DNA of 38,484 bases from Cyclobacteriaceae bacterium. GTDB lineage: Bacteria; Bacteroidota; Bacteroidia; Cytophagales; Cyclobacteriaceae. Positions 18,567 through 28,835 of this stretch are shown here, one piece after another. Numbering within the stretch: position 1 is the first letter of the stretch; each line of letters begins with the position of its first letter. The stretch covers positions 1 through 38,484 of the forward strand of contig JAHBUB010000033.1 of assembly GCA_019638285.1 (NCBI GenBank), in the 5' to 3' direction. A program made the translations under genes and the position numbers. The notes beneath the pieces are model-generated. The model saw only the letters and a program-made list of their open reading frames with translations, was not told where the DNA came from and made no database searches.

Positions 18567-18905
18567 TTACCCCTGCCCATAACTTATTTTCAACTGAGGA
18601 ATTAACTTCCACAACTCTGTTCTTGATTCTTTCATGGCGCGCAACACGGCAATACCCGCATTGGTGATGGTAAAGATTCTTTTTCTGCGCCCCCCTCTCG
18701 AATTGGTTGCGCCTCCCATGCTTGATTTTACATATCCTTTATCTTCCAATCGATATAAGGTTACATGCACGGCACTAAGGTTTACATCCCTGTCCACACG
18801 GTGTTTGATTTCTGTAACAATGGCGTTGCCGTAGGCTTCTTCTTGAAGAATTCCCACTATCGTTAGGATGAGTTCTTCAAATTCTCCCAGGTAGGATTTA
18901 TTCAT
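18567..18905 (-). CDS. PadR-family transcriptional regulator
   Basis: A 112-residue winged-helix repressor. The PadR fold is seen as LGEFEELILTIVGILQEEAYGNAIVTEI (helices 1-2), VNLSAVHVTLYRLEDKGYV (recognition helix and start of wing), and GGRRKRIFTITNAGIAVL (wing and helix 4). The short C-terminal part allows dimerisation only through one helix, as in subfamily 2. It is paired with the prefix-domain permease just downstream and likely controls both genes. A promoter and an imperfect palindrome lie in the first 30 bases upstream. Confidence 0.92.
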   Translation of the reverse strand: MNKSYLGEFEELILTIVGILQEEAYGNAIVTEIKHRVDRDVNLSAVHVTLYRLEDKGYVKSSMGGATNSRGGRRKRIFTITNAGIAVLRAMKESRTELWKLIPQLKISYGQG

Positions 18906-18907
18906 TT

Positions 18908-18933
18908 GTATATAGTTTGTAAAACAAATATAC
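18908..18933 (-). promoter_or_regulatory. Candidate promoter and operator of the PadR operon
   Basis: On the minus strand TATATTTG (18925-18932) fits the Bacteroidota -7 element TAnnTTTG exactly; no good -33 element is seen 19 bases further up. The same bases lie in an imperfect palindrome, GTATA-TAGTTTGT...ACAAATATAC on the plus strand, starting three bases before the PadR coding region. Overlap of a promoter and a palindrome next to a PadR gene suggests autorepression. Confidence 0.45.
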
Positions 18934-18999
18934 GGATTAGTATAAATTTTGTTAAAGAAATGTAGGGGGAATTTAATTTAGACGCTTAAATGTGCTTAT

Positions 19000-21360
19000 T
19001 TACTCGTTTCTGAGTGTCTCCGCAGGGTTGACCAAGGAGGCCTTGAGCGAATGGTAGCCCACCGTAATCCACGAAATAGAAAGTACTGCGAGGCAGGTAC
19101 AGGTTATTAACCATGTTTCTATTTCCACCCGATAAGTAAATCCGGACAACCACTTTTGCATGATAAACACAGCAAGCGGAATGGCGAGCGCAAAACTGAT
19201 TAAGATTAGTTTGGAGTATTCTCTTCCAAATAAAGTAAGTACACTCTGAATGGATGCTCCTAATACTTTACGAATACCAATTTCCTTTTTTCGCTGCGTG
19301 GCCATGTAGGCGGACAATCCAAACAATCCAAGACAGGCAACAAAAATGGCCAGCAATGTAAACAACGCCAATACCTCGCCCATAACCCTGTCATCCTTCA
19401 TCAGGTTAGCAAAATTCTGATCCAAAAAATGATAGCGCAAAGGTTCATTCAACGATAAGTTAGTCCATTCCACCTCCAGGTATTTAATTACTTCTTCTGC
19501 TTCGTTGCTTTCCAATCGCACAGCAATTTGAAATCCTTCATCGGAGAAGGAAATCATAGAAGGTGCAATTGTATTGCGAAGTGTTTCAAAGTTGAAATCC
19601 TTAACGACTCCAATAACTTCATATTTTTTATTAAGCACTTCCCCAATAGGATCATTCAGTTGTAAAGCCCTCACGGCAGCTTCATTCAGTATTACAGCGT
19701 TTGAATCTGAGGATAATAAAGGATTGTAAAATCTTCCAGATACCAATTGAAATCCAAGTGTAGAAGGGTAATCAAAATCGCCCTGAAACCGGTTAATTCT
19801 AAGAGGTTCGTCTACATAGATGGAACTCACACTACTTATCGAAAAACTATTAGGTGCTGCTGGCACCCTATTGACAACGCTAGCACTTATAACCCCAGGA
19901 TGCGAACTTAACGATCGTTTAAATTCATGGATGCGATGTTCAAGCAAATCAGCATTTTCAATAATCAAAATATTATCTTGCTGAAAGCCAAGATCTTTAT
20001 TGCTTATGTAATGCAACTGGCGAAAGATTACCAATGTTCCTATTATCAATAATGTGGTCAAGCCAAATTGAAAAACTACCAATACATTACGGAATATTGC
20101 ATTTGATCTTCCTTTAAAACTGGATTTCAAAACATCAACCGGCTTAAATGCAGAAAGGGCAAGTGCTGGGTAAATACCAGATAAAACGCCTAGCAACAAT
20201 GAAAGTAAAAACGTGAGGCCAAGGTGAAATGGGTTTGAAAAAATAGAATTTAAAAGTTCTAAACCAGTAAGATTTTCAACGCTGATAAGAATAATCTCAG
20301 CAAGTCCCAAAGCCAACACAAGTGCTAATAAACTGATAAGGATGGATTCACCCAGAAACTGAAAGGTTAATTGAGAGCGTGTTAAACCAACTACTTTTTT
20401 AATCCCTACTTCTTTGCCGCGATTTATCGCTCTTGCTGTTGAAAGATTAATGAAATTTATGGAGGCTGTGATTAATATTAACAAAGCAACGACCATCAAC
20501 AGGTACACCATCGTTTGATTACCACCAGTGGTTAGGTCAAACCTTAGCGTGCCTTTAAGGTAAATGTCTTGCAAAGGTTGAACAATCAATCGAAACGCAT
20601 CGTCCCTGGCAAACCACTCTTCAAACGATAAGCTACTTCCCAGATTAGGAAATACTTTTGTCTCCATGAGTTTATCCGTGGCTGCCTGAATGGTTGCCAA
20701 ATCTGTTCCGGGTTTTACTTTTATATAATTGTACCTATCAATCATAAACCAGTTAGGGTCCAGTTGAGTAAGCGGAGTAGAGACAGCCCAAAAAGATGCA
20801 TTTAAGTGAGAATTGACAGATTCTGTATCCACTACACCTTTTACTGTGTACAAATGAACCCCATCCTCTAATTTCAGTTCTATAGTTTTACCAAGTGGAT
20901 CATCTTTAAAAAGCTTACCTGCCAGTTTCAAATCAAGTACTATTCCATTACCATCAATGTTTCCACTTCCGTTTTCAAACTGGTATGGAAAAAGTTCAAA
21001 GAAACTTGGCTCAACGAAAAGGCCAGGCTCTTTGGTGGTAAAAGTGCCAATGTTTACTTCTACATCTCCATAATTTTTCACCCGGCAAGTATTTTCTACC
21101 CAGGGATATTCTTTGGGTAATACGTCCAAAAGAATCAACGGACCATTGGCGAACTCACCCATGGTCATAAATTTGGTGGCTATCCTATATACGTTATCGG
21201 AATCCTTAAAATGCTTTTCGTAACTCAATTCACGAAAAACATAAATAAGAATGACAAGACTACAAGCAATGCCAATTGCCAGCCCTGTTACATTAATAGC
21301 CGAATAGGTGAATTGGCGGGTAAAATTCCTGATCGCTATTTTGAAAAAACTTTTGATCAT
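19000..21360 (-). CDS. FtsX/MacB-type ABC permease (fourth gene of operon)
   Basis: A 786-residue, eight-helix permease. Helix 1 at about 20-42 (SAINVTGLAIGIACSLVILI), a first periplasmic MacB-like domain to about 280, three helices to about 400, a second periplasmic domain, and three final helices. FtsX signatures are KEVGIKKVVG (316-325) and KEIGIRKVLGA (692-702). The first is followed by LTRSQLTFQFLGES, close to the corresponding part of the 813-residue neighbour (both have LSTAR before it), so these two form a closer pair. The start lies ten bases after the upstream permease stop codon. Ends NPAETLRNE. No ATPase nearby. Confidence 0.9.
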   Translation of the reverse strand: MIKSFFKIAIRNFTRQFTYSAINVTGLAIGIACSLVILIYVFRELSYEKHFKDSDNVYRIATKFMTMGEFANGPLILLDVLPKEYPWVENTCRVKNYGDVEVNIGTFTTKEPGLFVEPSFFELFPYQFENGSGNIDGNGIVLDLKLAGKLFKDDPLGKTIELKLEDGVHLYTVKGVVDTESVNSHLNASFWAVSTPLTQLDPNWFMIDRYNYIKVKPGTDLATIQAATDKLMETKVFPNLGSSLSFEEWFARDDAFRLIVQPLQDIYLKGTLRFDLTTGGNQTMVYLLMVVALLILITASINFINLSTARAINRGKEVGIKKVVGLTRSQLTFQFLGESILISLLALVLALGLAEIILISVENLTGLELLNSIFSNPFHLGLTFLLSLLLGVLSGIYPALALSAFKPVDVLKSSFKGRSNAIFRNVLVVFQFGLTTLLIIGTLVIFRQLHYISNKDLGFQQDNILIIENADLLEHRIHEFKRSLSSHPGVISASVVNRVPAAPNSFSISSVSSIYVDEPLRINRFQGDFDYPSTLGFQLVSGRFYNPLLSSDSNAVILNEAAVRALQLNDPIGEVLNKKYEVIGVVKDFNFETLRNTIAPSMISFSDEGFQIAVRLESNEAEEVIKYLEVEWTNLSLNEPLRYHFLDQNFANLMKDDRVMGEVLALFTLLAIFVACLGLFGLSAYMATQRKKEIGIRKVLGASIQSVLTLFGREYSKLILISFALAIPLAVFIMQKWLSGFTYRVEIETWLITCTCLAVLSISWITVGYHSLKASLVNPAETLRNE

Positions 21361-21370
21361 ATATTCTAAA

Positions 21371-23812
21371 TTATTCTTCTTTCAATACTTCGATTGGATT
21401 CCTTAAACCAGCCTTTATGGATTGATAAGCAACGGTAACCCAGGTAATGGCTAACATGGAAAGCCCCGCCCATACAAATTCACTAATGGTAATATCCACC
21501 GGATAGGGAAATTGACTTAGCCAATCATTCATGGCGTACCAGCCTAGCGGAACTGCAATAACAAACGCTATCAATACCAGCATTGTAAAGTTTTTATTGA
21601 GAAGGAACACAACCTGATTGACCGATGCACCCATTACTTTCCTCACTCCAATTTCTTTCTTTCTTTGTTCAGCAGAGTAAGTAACCAAACCTACCAGACC
21701 TATCATAGCAATTAAAAGCGATAGCCCTGCAAATACACTAAACAATCCCCCCAACCGTTGTTCTCTTTCGTATTGACTTGCCCACATCTGATCTAAAAAC
21801 GAGTATTCAAAAGGAGCATCGTTAATGCGGGCCTCCCACTTTTCTTTCAAAGCTGCAATAATGTCGCTAGCGTAATTGCTTTGAATTTTAATGGCAATCA
21901 CTTTCCCAATCTCCCAAATATCTGAATCTATATGATAGAAAATAGAAGGTGCAATTTCTCTGTGCAGCGAAGCAAAATGAAAATCCTTAACCACTCCAAT
22001 AATTTCCCCCACATCATCACCCAACTCGGAATAAATAATTCTCTTACCTATTGCTTCATCAGGGGTCCAGCCAAATAACCGAACGGCTGTTTCGTTAGGG
22101 ATTACTTTGTTTTTATCACCCGATCTGTTCAAATCGAAGGCTCTACCAGCAACCAAAGACAATCCCATCGTCTCGAAATAATGTTCATCAATTTTAGTTT
22201 GTGAAATAGAGAGTTCAATATCACCTCCCTCCTTCTTGAAAACATCTTCAAATGAACCACGACCTGGTACTGTCATGGCAATACTTGCATCAACTACACC
22301 CGGCAGCGAACCCACCTCTTCACGGAAAGCTTTCACGCTTTCACCGAGTCGTTCAGCATTATTTAATACTAAAATATTTTCTTTGTTAAAGCCCAGGTTC
22401 TTTGATTGAAAATAATCAAGTTGCTTTTGTACAATGATGGTAGCAATAATAAAAACGATAGAAACAACAAACTGAAGAGTCACCAGGCCATTGCGCAAAC
22501 CTGATTTGAATCCAGAAGCAATTTTTCCCTTCAACACATTCGCTGGTTTGAAAGCCGTGAGATAAAAAGCTGGGTAAATACCAGCTACGAATCCAACTAC
22601 AATAGGAAGCGCAATCAGCAACCACAAATTGTTACCTCCATCCCATATCGAAAATGGCATTTCAATGCTCAATACATTAGAGATTACTATCCTGAAAAGT
22701 TCCAACAGCCCCAATCCCACCAACGTAGCTAACGAAGTCATCAAAATTGATTCTAATTGAAATTGAAATATCAATGACTGCCTGAATGCACCCAAAACTT
22801 TTTTAACACCAACCTCCTTGGCCCTTGAGGCGCCACGAGCTGTGGACAGGTTAACAAAATTGATGATGGCCAACACCAGCACAAAAAATGCTACCAGTGA
22901 AAATATTTGCACATATTTAATATCTCCAGTTGGTCCAATGCGATTGTCAACTTTATCCGAATATAAGTGAATACTTCTAACAGGCTGAAGGGCAAACGTC
23001 CAATCACCCTTACCTTTCATAAATTCTTCATAATTTATCCCCAACCTCCCAAAACTTGGGATAACGTACTGGGTGACCATACTTTTCATTTTGCTTTCCA
23101 AAGCTGCAACATCAGCTCCTGGTTTTAACTTTACATAAGTGGCTGTTTGCGTCCAAACCCAACTCCATTCAAATCGTTTGATGTTTGGATTGGTGTACAT
23201 TGAAATCAAATAATCAAAATGAAAATGCATGTTGTCAGGTTGATGTGTCGTTACCCCGGTAATCTCAACAGCACGCTTGTCTTCTCCAAATTGCAGAATC
23301 TTTCCTAAGGCTGGCTCATCACCGAAAAACTTCTTAGCGATCTTATCTGAGATCACCACTTTGTCCACTCCTTGTAGTGCGGTTATTGAATTACCTTCTT
23401 TCAATGGGATGGAGAAAAAATTAAAGAAGTTAGAATCAGCAGCCAACACATTATCCTCATTGAAAGCCTCAATCTGACCGTTCGGCTGTTGATAGCGAAC
23501 TAAATAACTACCCGCAGTATTCACCCTCATTGATTGCTCCACCTCTGGAAAGTCTTCGCGTAAAACCAACGCCAGTTGGGGCCCAGTTGAGCCCATCATG
23601 CCACCATTAGGCGCCCATATCAAGGTTTGATTTACTCTATAAAGTCTGTCCAGATCTTTGTGAAAATTGTCATAGCTCATTTCAAATTTCACATAGCTCC
23701 AAATCAAAAGGCAAACAGATATGCCCAATGCCAATCCCACTATATTGATAAGAGAGAAGTAACGCTCTCTAAGTATGTTTCGGATCGATGATTTAAAAAA
23801 GTTTCTTAACAT
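21371..23812 (-). CDS. FtsX/MacB-type ABC permease (third gene of operon)
   Basis: 813 residues with the complete two-module layout. N-terminal helix about 20-40, preceded by the amphipathic start MLRNFFKSSIRNILRER. Signatures KEVGVKKVLGA (332-342) and KEIGVRKVMGA (719-729). The first periplasmic domain includes the conserved FFGDEPALGK and PGADVAALESK elements common to these permeases; a GDWTF...LQPVRSIHLYS stretch precedes the second helix. Ends NPIEVLKEE. Separated by 38 bases from the preceding gene and 10 from the next. It resembles the 786-residue protein more than the other two operon members. Confidence 0.9.
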   Translation of the reverse strand: MLRNFFKSSIRNILRERYFSLINIVGLALGISVCLLIWSYVKFEMSYDNFHKDLDRLYRVNQTLIWAPNGGMMGSTGPQLALVLREDFPEVEQSMRVNTAGSYLVRYQQPNGQIEAFNEDNVLAADSNFFNFFSIPLKEGNSITALQGVDKVVISDKIAKKFFGDEPALGKILQFGEDKRAVEITGVTTHQPDNMHFHFDYLISMYTNPNIKRFEWSWVWTQTATYVKLKPGADVAALESKMKSMVTQYVIPSFGRLGINYEEFMKGKGDWTFALQPVRSIHLYSDKVDNRIGPTGDIKYVQIFSLVAFFVLVLAIINFVNLSTARGASRAKEVGVKKVLGAFRQSLIFQFQLESILMTSLATLVGLGLLELFRIVISNVLSIEMPFSIWDGGNNLWLLIALPIVVGFVAGIYPAFYLTAFKPANVLKGKIASGFKSGLRNGLVTLQFVVSIVFIIATIIVQKQLDYFQSKNLGFNKENILVLNNAERLGESVKAFREEVGSLPGVVDASIAMTVPGRGSFEDVFKKEGGDIELSISQTKIDEHYFETMGLSLVAGRAFDLNRSGDKNKVIPNETAVRLFGWTPDEAIGKRIIYSELGDDVGEIIGVVKDFHFASLHREIAPSIFYHIDSDIWEIGKVIAIKIQSNYASDIIAALKEKWEARINDAPFEYSFLDQMWASQYEREQRLGGLFSVFAGLSLLIAMIGLVGLVTYSAEQRKKEIGVRKVMGASVNQVVFLLNKNFTMLVLIAFVIAVPLGWYAMNDWLSQFPYPVDITISEFVWAGLSMLAITWVTVAYQSIKAGLRNPIEVLKEE

Positions 23813-23850
23813 TAGATCTAGTAGTAAGTAGTATATAATAAGAATACAGT

Positions 23851-26238
23851 CTATTCATTTCTTAACGCCTCCACCGGATTGGCTATGGATGCTCTCACTG
23901 ATCGATAGCCCACCGTAGCCAAGGCAATGAGTAGTGTAATGCCAATACCCGTCACAAACATGAAGCTATTGAGCGGTACACGATAAGCAAAATTATCGAG
24001 CCAATTACCCATCACATAGGCCGCCAAAGGGGAGGCAATAACAAAAGCGACAACGATCAGAATAATAAATTCCTTTGAAAAAATAATGAGGATGTTTCCA
24101 GTAGATGCCCCCAATACTTTGCGCACACCTATTTCCTTTTCCTTTTCATTGGCCATAAAAGAGATCAAGCCATATAACCCCAAACAACCAATGGTAATGG
24201 CGATCCCTGAAAAGAGAATCAGTAGAGTGGACATTTTTTGTTCTGATTCATAGAATTCCTTAATCTCATTGTCCAAAAACTCATAGCTGAATAAAAAGTC
24301 GGGGTACTGTGTTGTCCATGCCTTCTCTATTTCACTTAGAGTTTGTTTCCCTGATCCAGCTTTTAATTTAACGGATGCTGTGCGGTAACTGTCGAGCTCA
24401 TTGAAAAGGATAGTAGGATCAATCTCACGTGTGAGTGACATGGTATGAAAATCTTTCACCACACCTGCCACCGCCAACTTCAATCCCCAAATAGTAATGA
24501 CCCTTCCTAATATATCTTCCGGGTTTTTGAGTCCTAGCGATTTCAGGAGCCGCTCGTTCACCAAGCAAGAATTGGCTGTATCCAAACCCACCAGGTTATT
24601 TCCTGCCAGAAACTCTATCTTAAACAAATTCACATAATTTTCATCTACCAATTTAACCTGTGTAAGGTGGTTATCTGCTATCCCTTCAATGGTAAAAATC
24701 GTCATGGACACCGATCCGCTGGATGGTGGTGTGTTGCATAGGCTTACACTTTCTACTCCACCCAACCTCAACAACTCAGACTTCAGCACCTTCTTATTGT
24801 TCAATGGTGCATTGTCCGGAATGGGTAGATTAATAACTGCATCTTTAGAAAATCCTAGATCTTTGTTTTCCAGAAAATTCATCTGCGATAATAGTATTAC
24901 AGTTCCTACAATCAACAATTGGGAGATCACAAATTGAAATACCACCAAACTTCTGCGCAAAGAAAAGCCTCCTGTGCTCCGGTTGGTAATTTTATTTTTT
25001 AGCGCCTGTGCGGGGCTGAAGCCAGACAGTAACAGGGCAGGATAAAAGCCGGAGGCTAAACTAACTACTATCCATACGATGAACAAGAATAAGATGAGTT
25101 GTATATTAGTAAAATCTACGTGCAGGTTAAGGTTCAGGAAAGAATTCAACCGGATCAATGCCAACTCTGATAGGCCCACAGATAATAACAATGCCGCCAA
25201 CGTAATTAGTCCGGTTTCAGCCAGATACTGACTTATTAACTGGAGCCTTTGGCTTCCCAACACTTTGCGAATGCCTACTTCCTTTGAGCGTTTCACGGCC
25301 ACTGCAGTAGAGAGGTTGATAAAGTTGATGCAGGCCGTAATCAATAAGAACAATGCTACTACTCCCATGGCAAGGATGGATGTTTTACTAACTGTAGCAT
25401 AACGATAGTTACCGAAGCGCGTATCATAATTCATATCCTGAAGTGGCTGTAACCATCTTTTTAAACTTACTTCCTCCCTATCGGTCTCATGTTTTTTGAC
25501 AAATGAAGGAAATTGATTGTTGATGGCATCAGGAGATGTTCCTGCTTCCAACATGACATAACATTGATCATCGCTATAAACACTGCCCCAGTCTCCATCT
25601 TCTTCCTTCTCTTTTTGGATGGTGAGGTAGGAAATAAGAATTTCAAAAGGAAAACTGGTATTATCAGGATGATCCTCCATGACACCGGTCACCTTCAGAT
25701 CTGTCTTATTATTCAATTTGATAAGCTGACCCATAGGGTTGGCGTCTCCGAAAAATTTCTTTGCTATATTTTTTGAAAGAATAACTTGATTGGGTTGCTG
25801 AAGCGCTGATTTGTAGCTTCCCATCAGGAAGTCTCTCTTGAAAAAAGTAAAGTAGGTAGAGTCAGTGTATGCGACTCCGTCTTCCTGTTCAAAAATCTTT
25901 GAAATACCACTGTCAACAATAGTAAACAGTGCGTTGTTATCGCCTGAAATAAACAAGACATGCTGGATACCAGTAAATTCACTGGCTACAGCCTCAGGGA
26001 GAGGGACAGGCACACCAGCAAAAAAATCTTCCCTACCGTTGTTCTGTGATGAAGATACTATCCGATAAATTCTATCCTTGTTGTTATGAAAATTATCAAA
26101 ACTCGTGTAGAAGGTGATCATCAGAAAAAGCACCAAGCTGCAGGTAATACCCAATGCAAGGCCAAAAATATTAATGAGGGAATAACTTAAATTCCTTTTT
26201 AAATTGCGAATGGCGATGGTGAAATAGTTTTTAAGCAT
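23851..26238 (-). CDS. FtsX/MacB-type ABC permease (second gene of operon)
   Basis: 795 residues, intact. N-terminal helix in SLINIFGLALGITCSLVLFL (20-39). Signatures KEVGIRKVLGS (319-329, with a final S in place of A) and KEIGVRKVLGA (701-711). LSTAVAVKR before the first signature and SQRLQLISQYLAET after it match the 797-residue upstream neighbour (LSTAVAIKK, SRTQLVSQYMGEA), so these two are the closer pair. The periplasmic domains carry FFGDANPMGQ and LQPLQDMNYD. Ends NPVEALRNE. It is 47 bases downstream of the previous permease. Confidence 0.9.
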   Translation of the reverse strand: MLKNYFTIAIRNLKRNLSYSLINIFGLALGITCSLVLFLMITFYTSFDNFHNNKDRIYRIVSSSQNNGREDFFAGVPVPLPEAVASEFTGIQHVLFISGDNNALFTIVDSGISKIFEQEDGVAYTDSTYFTFFKRDFLMGSYKSALQQPNQVILSKNIAKKFFGDANPMGQLIKLNNKTDLKVTGVMEDHPDNTSFPFEILISYLTIQKEKEEDGDWGSVYSDDQCYVMLEAGTSPDAINNQFPSFVKKHETDREEVSLKRWLQPLQDMNYDTRFGNYRYATVSKTSILAMGVVALFLLITACINFINLSTAVAVKRSKEVGIRKVLGSQRLQLISQYLAETGLITLAALLLSVGLSELALIRLNSFLNLNLHVDFTNIQLILFLFIVWIVVSLASGFYPALLLSGFSPAQALKNKITNRSTGGFSLRRSLVVFQFVISQLLIVGTVILLSQMNFLENKDLGFSKDAVINLPIPDNAPLNNKKVLKSELLRLGGVESVSLCNTPPSSGSVSMTIFTIEGIADNHLTQVKLVDENYVNLFKIEFLAGNNLVGLDTANSCLVNERLLKSLGLKNPEDILGRVITIWGLKLAVAGVVKDFHTMSLTREIDPTILFNELDSYRTASVKLKAGSGKQTLSEIEKAWTTQYPDFLFSYEFLDNEIKEFYESEQKMSTLLILFSGIAITIGCLGLYGLISFMANEKEKEIGVRKVLGASTGNILIIFSKEFIILIVVAFVIASPLAAYVMGNWLDNFAYRVPLNSFMFVTGIGITLLIALATVGYRSVRASIANPVEALRNE

Positions 26239-26285
26239 ACTCTTAATTAATAATTTTAATCCGTCTAGTTGATTATCTTATCTAT

Positions 26286-28679
26286 TTATTCATCCCTTAA
26301 TGAATCAACAGGATTGGCAACCCCAGCCTTTCTGGCCTGATATCCAATGGTAAGGAATGCAATGACCACATTGATAAGTCCACCCAGCAAAAAATAATAA
26401 GGTGATAAATCTATTTTGTATGCAAATCCACTTAACCATTGCTCCATCGCATACCAGCTTACAGGTGCTGCTATCAGGAATGCTATCAACAGAAGCTTCA
26501 TAAAATCCGTGGAGAAAAGAAGAACAATTCCTGCCACAGAAGCCCCTAATACTTTTCTTACCCCCACCTCTTTCGTTTTTTGCACCACCATAAAGGAGAT
26601 CAATCCAAATAACCCAAGACATCCTATACCAATCGATATTCCTGCAAATATTTTAAAGATAGAAAAGAGCTGTTCTTCCCTACTGTAATTCTTCGCCATA
26701 GCATCATCAAGAAACTCATAGGTAAACAAATAACCAGGATAAGCCATCTCCCATACACTTTTTATATGTTCGATTGTTTCTGGAACATTGCTATTGGAAA
26801 TCTTAACACCTCCCTCAAAGTACAGCACAGGGTATTGAAACATGACAATGGGTTTAATCGCCTCCCGAAGTGACTTGACATGAAAATCTTTCACCACTCC
26901 TACCACATTTCCCTTAATATCATTCATGCCAAACGAAATCTCTTTGCCAAGAACTTCTTCTGAAGAGTACCCCAACTCGCGAGCGGCAGTTTCGTTAATT
27001 ACAAATTCAATTTCTTCCCCATTCTGGTTCTCCTTTAAATACCACCTTCCGGAAGTAAGCCGCAGATCGTATGTTTTCAAATAATCGAAGTCCACAGTTT
27101 TAAACGATACCTCAAAATCTCCTTCAAGTCCGGTCACTTTTACTTCAGAATTGATGTCATTATCAGATGTGGGAGCTCCTACACCAAAAGAAACGTTTTG
27201 TACATTGCTATTCGATAGCAATTCAGTTTTCAGTGTGTGAAGTAATGTAGGGTCATTATCCTTTAAAGAAAAAGTTACAATCTGTTCTTTATCAAATCCG
27301 AGCGGTTTGTTTCTAAAAAAGTTCATCTGACTCGCCACTACAATTGTTCCAATAATTAATACCTGACTAATCACAAACTGAAAGGTGACCAATCCACTTC
27401 TGAGAAAAAGTGAGGAGCTATTGTGGCTACTCAATCTGGCTTTCAATGCGGCCACAGGTTTGTACCCAGATAAAATCCAGGCAGGATACAAGCCAGACAA
27501 TAACGAAACCAATAAAATACCACTCGCAAATATCCAAACAGAGGATGGATTGCTTAACGTAAGCATGGACATACCTGTATCCAAAAAGGTATTTAAGAAA
27601 GGAAGTACACGTTCTGCTATGCCCAATGCAATCAATGCCGATATAAATGTCAGCACAAACGCCTCACCCATGTATTGGCTCACAAGTTGCGTACGCGAAG
27701 CCCCCATCACTTTTCTCACTCCTACTTCTTTTGCTTTCTTGATCGCAACCGCTGTACTTAAATTAATAAAATTGATGCATGCAAGGAGTAAAATAAAAAT
27801 CCCAACCATACCTAACACCCACAAATACGTAGTGTCAATAGTATAACCCGAATTAGATTGCGCATACGCTTTATCAAAATGAATTTCGTTCAGTGGTTGT
27901 AACTCATATCTTGTTTTTGTTGCGCTCTCTTCGGATAAGTATTTCTTTGGAAGTGAAACCATTTTTTCCTCAAAATCAGCTTCAGAAATGCCATCAGGAA
28001 GCAGGATATAGTTGGTAAATTCAATTGTCACATTCCATGAATCATATTTAAACGCACCAATAAATTCATTATTAAACGAGTCAATCGACACAATCATCGA
28101 AAAAGTAAGGTGAGAGTTTTTTGGAGGATCCTTAATAACACCAACGATTTCTACATCGACTACCTCAGAAATATTTACTATCTGTCCAATGGGTGATTTC
28201 GAACCAAATCGATTTCGCGCCATAGACTCAGTGACTACCGCTACATTTCTATTCTTAAATGATTGAAGTGGGTTTCCTTCTATTGCTGGGAAATCAAAAA
28301 CTTTGAAAAACGAGGAGTCAGCAAACATTACATTTGGCTCTATCCACATTTTTTCTCCCACCTTCAACTGATGTTCTTCTGGTGGATAGATTTGTGTAAC
28401 TGCCTTCAGCTCCGGGAAATCGTTTATTAAGGCTGCCCGCAACGGAAATGGAGTGGAAGAAGTACGCTTTGTCAATGATCCGCCTGATTCTTCTCGGGTG
28501 ACCCTGAAGATGCGATCTTTCTTAGTATGGAACTCATCAAAGTTGAGTTCATAGTCAATCAACAGAAACAAGATCAAACAAATGCTTATACCCAGACTCA
28601 GACCCAACAAGTTGATGATGGTCGAAACCTTGTTCCTAGTTAGATTTCTAAAAGTTATTTTGAGGTAGTTCTTCAGCAT
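26286..28679 (-). CDS. FtsX/MacB-type ABC permease (first gene of operon)
   Basis: 797 residues and first of the four-permease leftward operon. N-terminal helix in TIINLLGLSLGISICLILFL (20-39). Signatures KEVGVRKVMGA (317-327) and KEVGVRKVLGA (703-713). The first periplasmic domain has RFGSKSPIGQ and LQPLNEIHFDKAYAQ. Ends NPVDSLRDE. It is divergent from the sigma-54 activator gene, with a 193-base shared control region containing a candidate sigma-54 promoter. Proteins of this kind usually need a MacB/LolD-type ATPase; that gene is absent here and must act from elsewhere if it exists. Confidence 0.9.
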   Translation of the reverse strand: MLKNYLKITFRNLTRNKVSTIINLLGLSLGISICLILFLLIDYELNFDEFHTKKDRIFRVTREESGGSLTKRTSSTPFPLRAALINDFPELKAVTQIYPPEEHQLKVGEKMWIEPNVMFADSSFFKVFDFPAIEGNPLQSFKNRNVAVVTESMARNRFGSKSPIGQIVNISEVVDVEIVGVIKDPPKNSHLTFSMIVSIDSFNNEFIGAFKYDSWNVTIEFTNYILLPDGISEADFEEKMVSLPKKYLSEESATKTRYELQPLNEIHFDKAYAQSNSGYTIDTTYLWVLGMVGIFILLLACINFINLSTAVAIKKAKEVGVRKVMGASRTQLVSQYMGEAFVLTFISALIALGIAERVLPFLNTFLDTGMSMLTLSNPSSVWIFASGILLVSLLSGLYPAWILSGYKPVAALKARLSSHNSSSLFLRSGLVTFQFVISQVLIIGTIVVASQMNFFRNKPLGFDKEQIVTFSLKDNDPTLLHTLKTELLSNSNVQNVSFGVGAPTSDNDINSEVKVTGLEGDFEVSFKTVDFDYLKTYDLRLTSGRWYLKENQNGEEIEFVINETAARELGYSSEEVLGKEISFGMNDIKGNVVGVVKDFHVKSLREAIKPIVMFQYPVLYFEGGVKISNSNVPETIEHIKSVWEMAYPGYLFTYEFLDDAMAKNYSREEQLFSIFKIFAGISIGIGCLGLFGLISFMVVQKTKEVGVRKVLGASVAGIVLLFSTDFMKLLLIAFLIAAPVSWYAMEQWLSGFAYKIDLSPYYFLLGGLINVVIAFLTIGYQARKAGVANPVDSLRDE

Positions 28680-28718
28680 AATCTGTTGGTTGATTTCCGC
28701 TTATTATGATTTACCCAG

Positions 28719-28733
28719 ACCATAAACATGCCA
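28719..28733 (-). promoter_or_regulatory. Candidate sigma-54 promoter of the permease operon
   Basis: On the minus strand TGGCATGTTTATGGT matches the -24/-12 consensus TGGCACGnnnnTTGC at all five leading bases, the central G, and the T and G of the -12 part. It departs at three positions, including the usually conserved final C. It lies about 40 bases before the first permease start codon and opposite a gene for a sigma-54 activator, which supports it. Still a weak match. Confidence 0.35.
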
Positions 28734-28796
28734 ATAATGTAAATACTTTATAATCAATTAATTACTTAGAATAGGTGTTCGCTCTTGTAAAAAAGA

Positions 28797-28835
28797 GTAA
28801 CAGAAACGATACACATAAATGTGTGATATTGTTAC
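28797..28835. promoter_or_regulatory. Nested inverted repeat upstream of the sigma-54 activator gene
   Basis: The core ACACAT-aa-ATGTGT (28811-28824) is a perfect 6+6 palindrome. Around it GTAACA (28797-28802) and TGTTAC (28830-28835) form a second matching pair, with spacers of eight and five bases. It ends 38 bases before the regulator start codon. It may be the binding site of the activator (as an enhancer for the leftward promoter about 80 bases away) or of another regulator. Confidence 0.5.
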
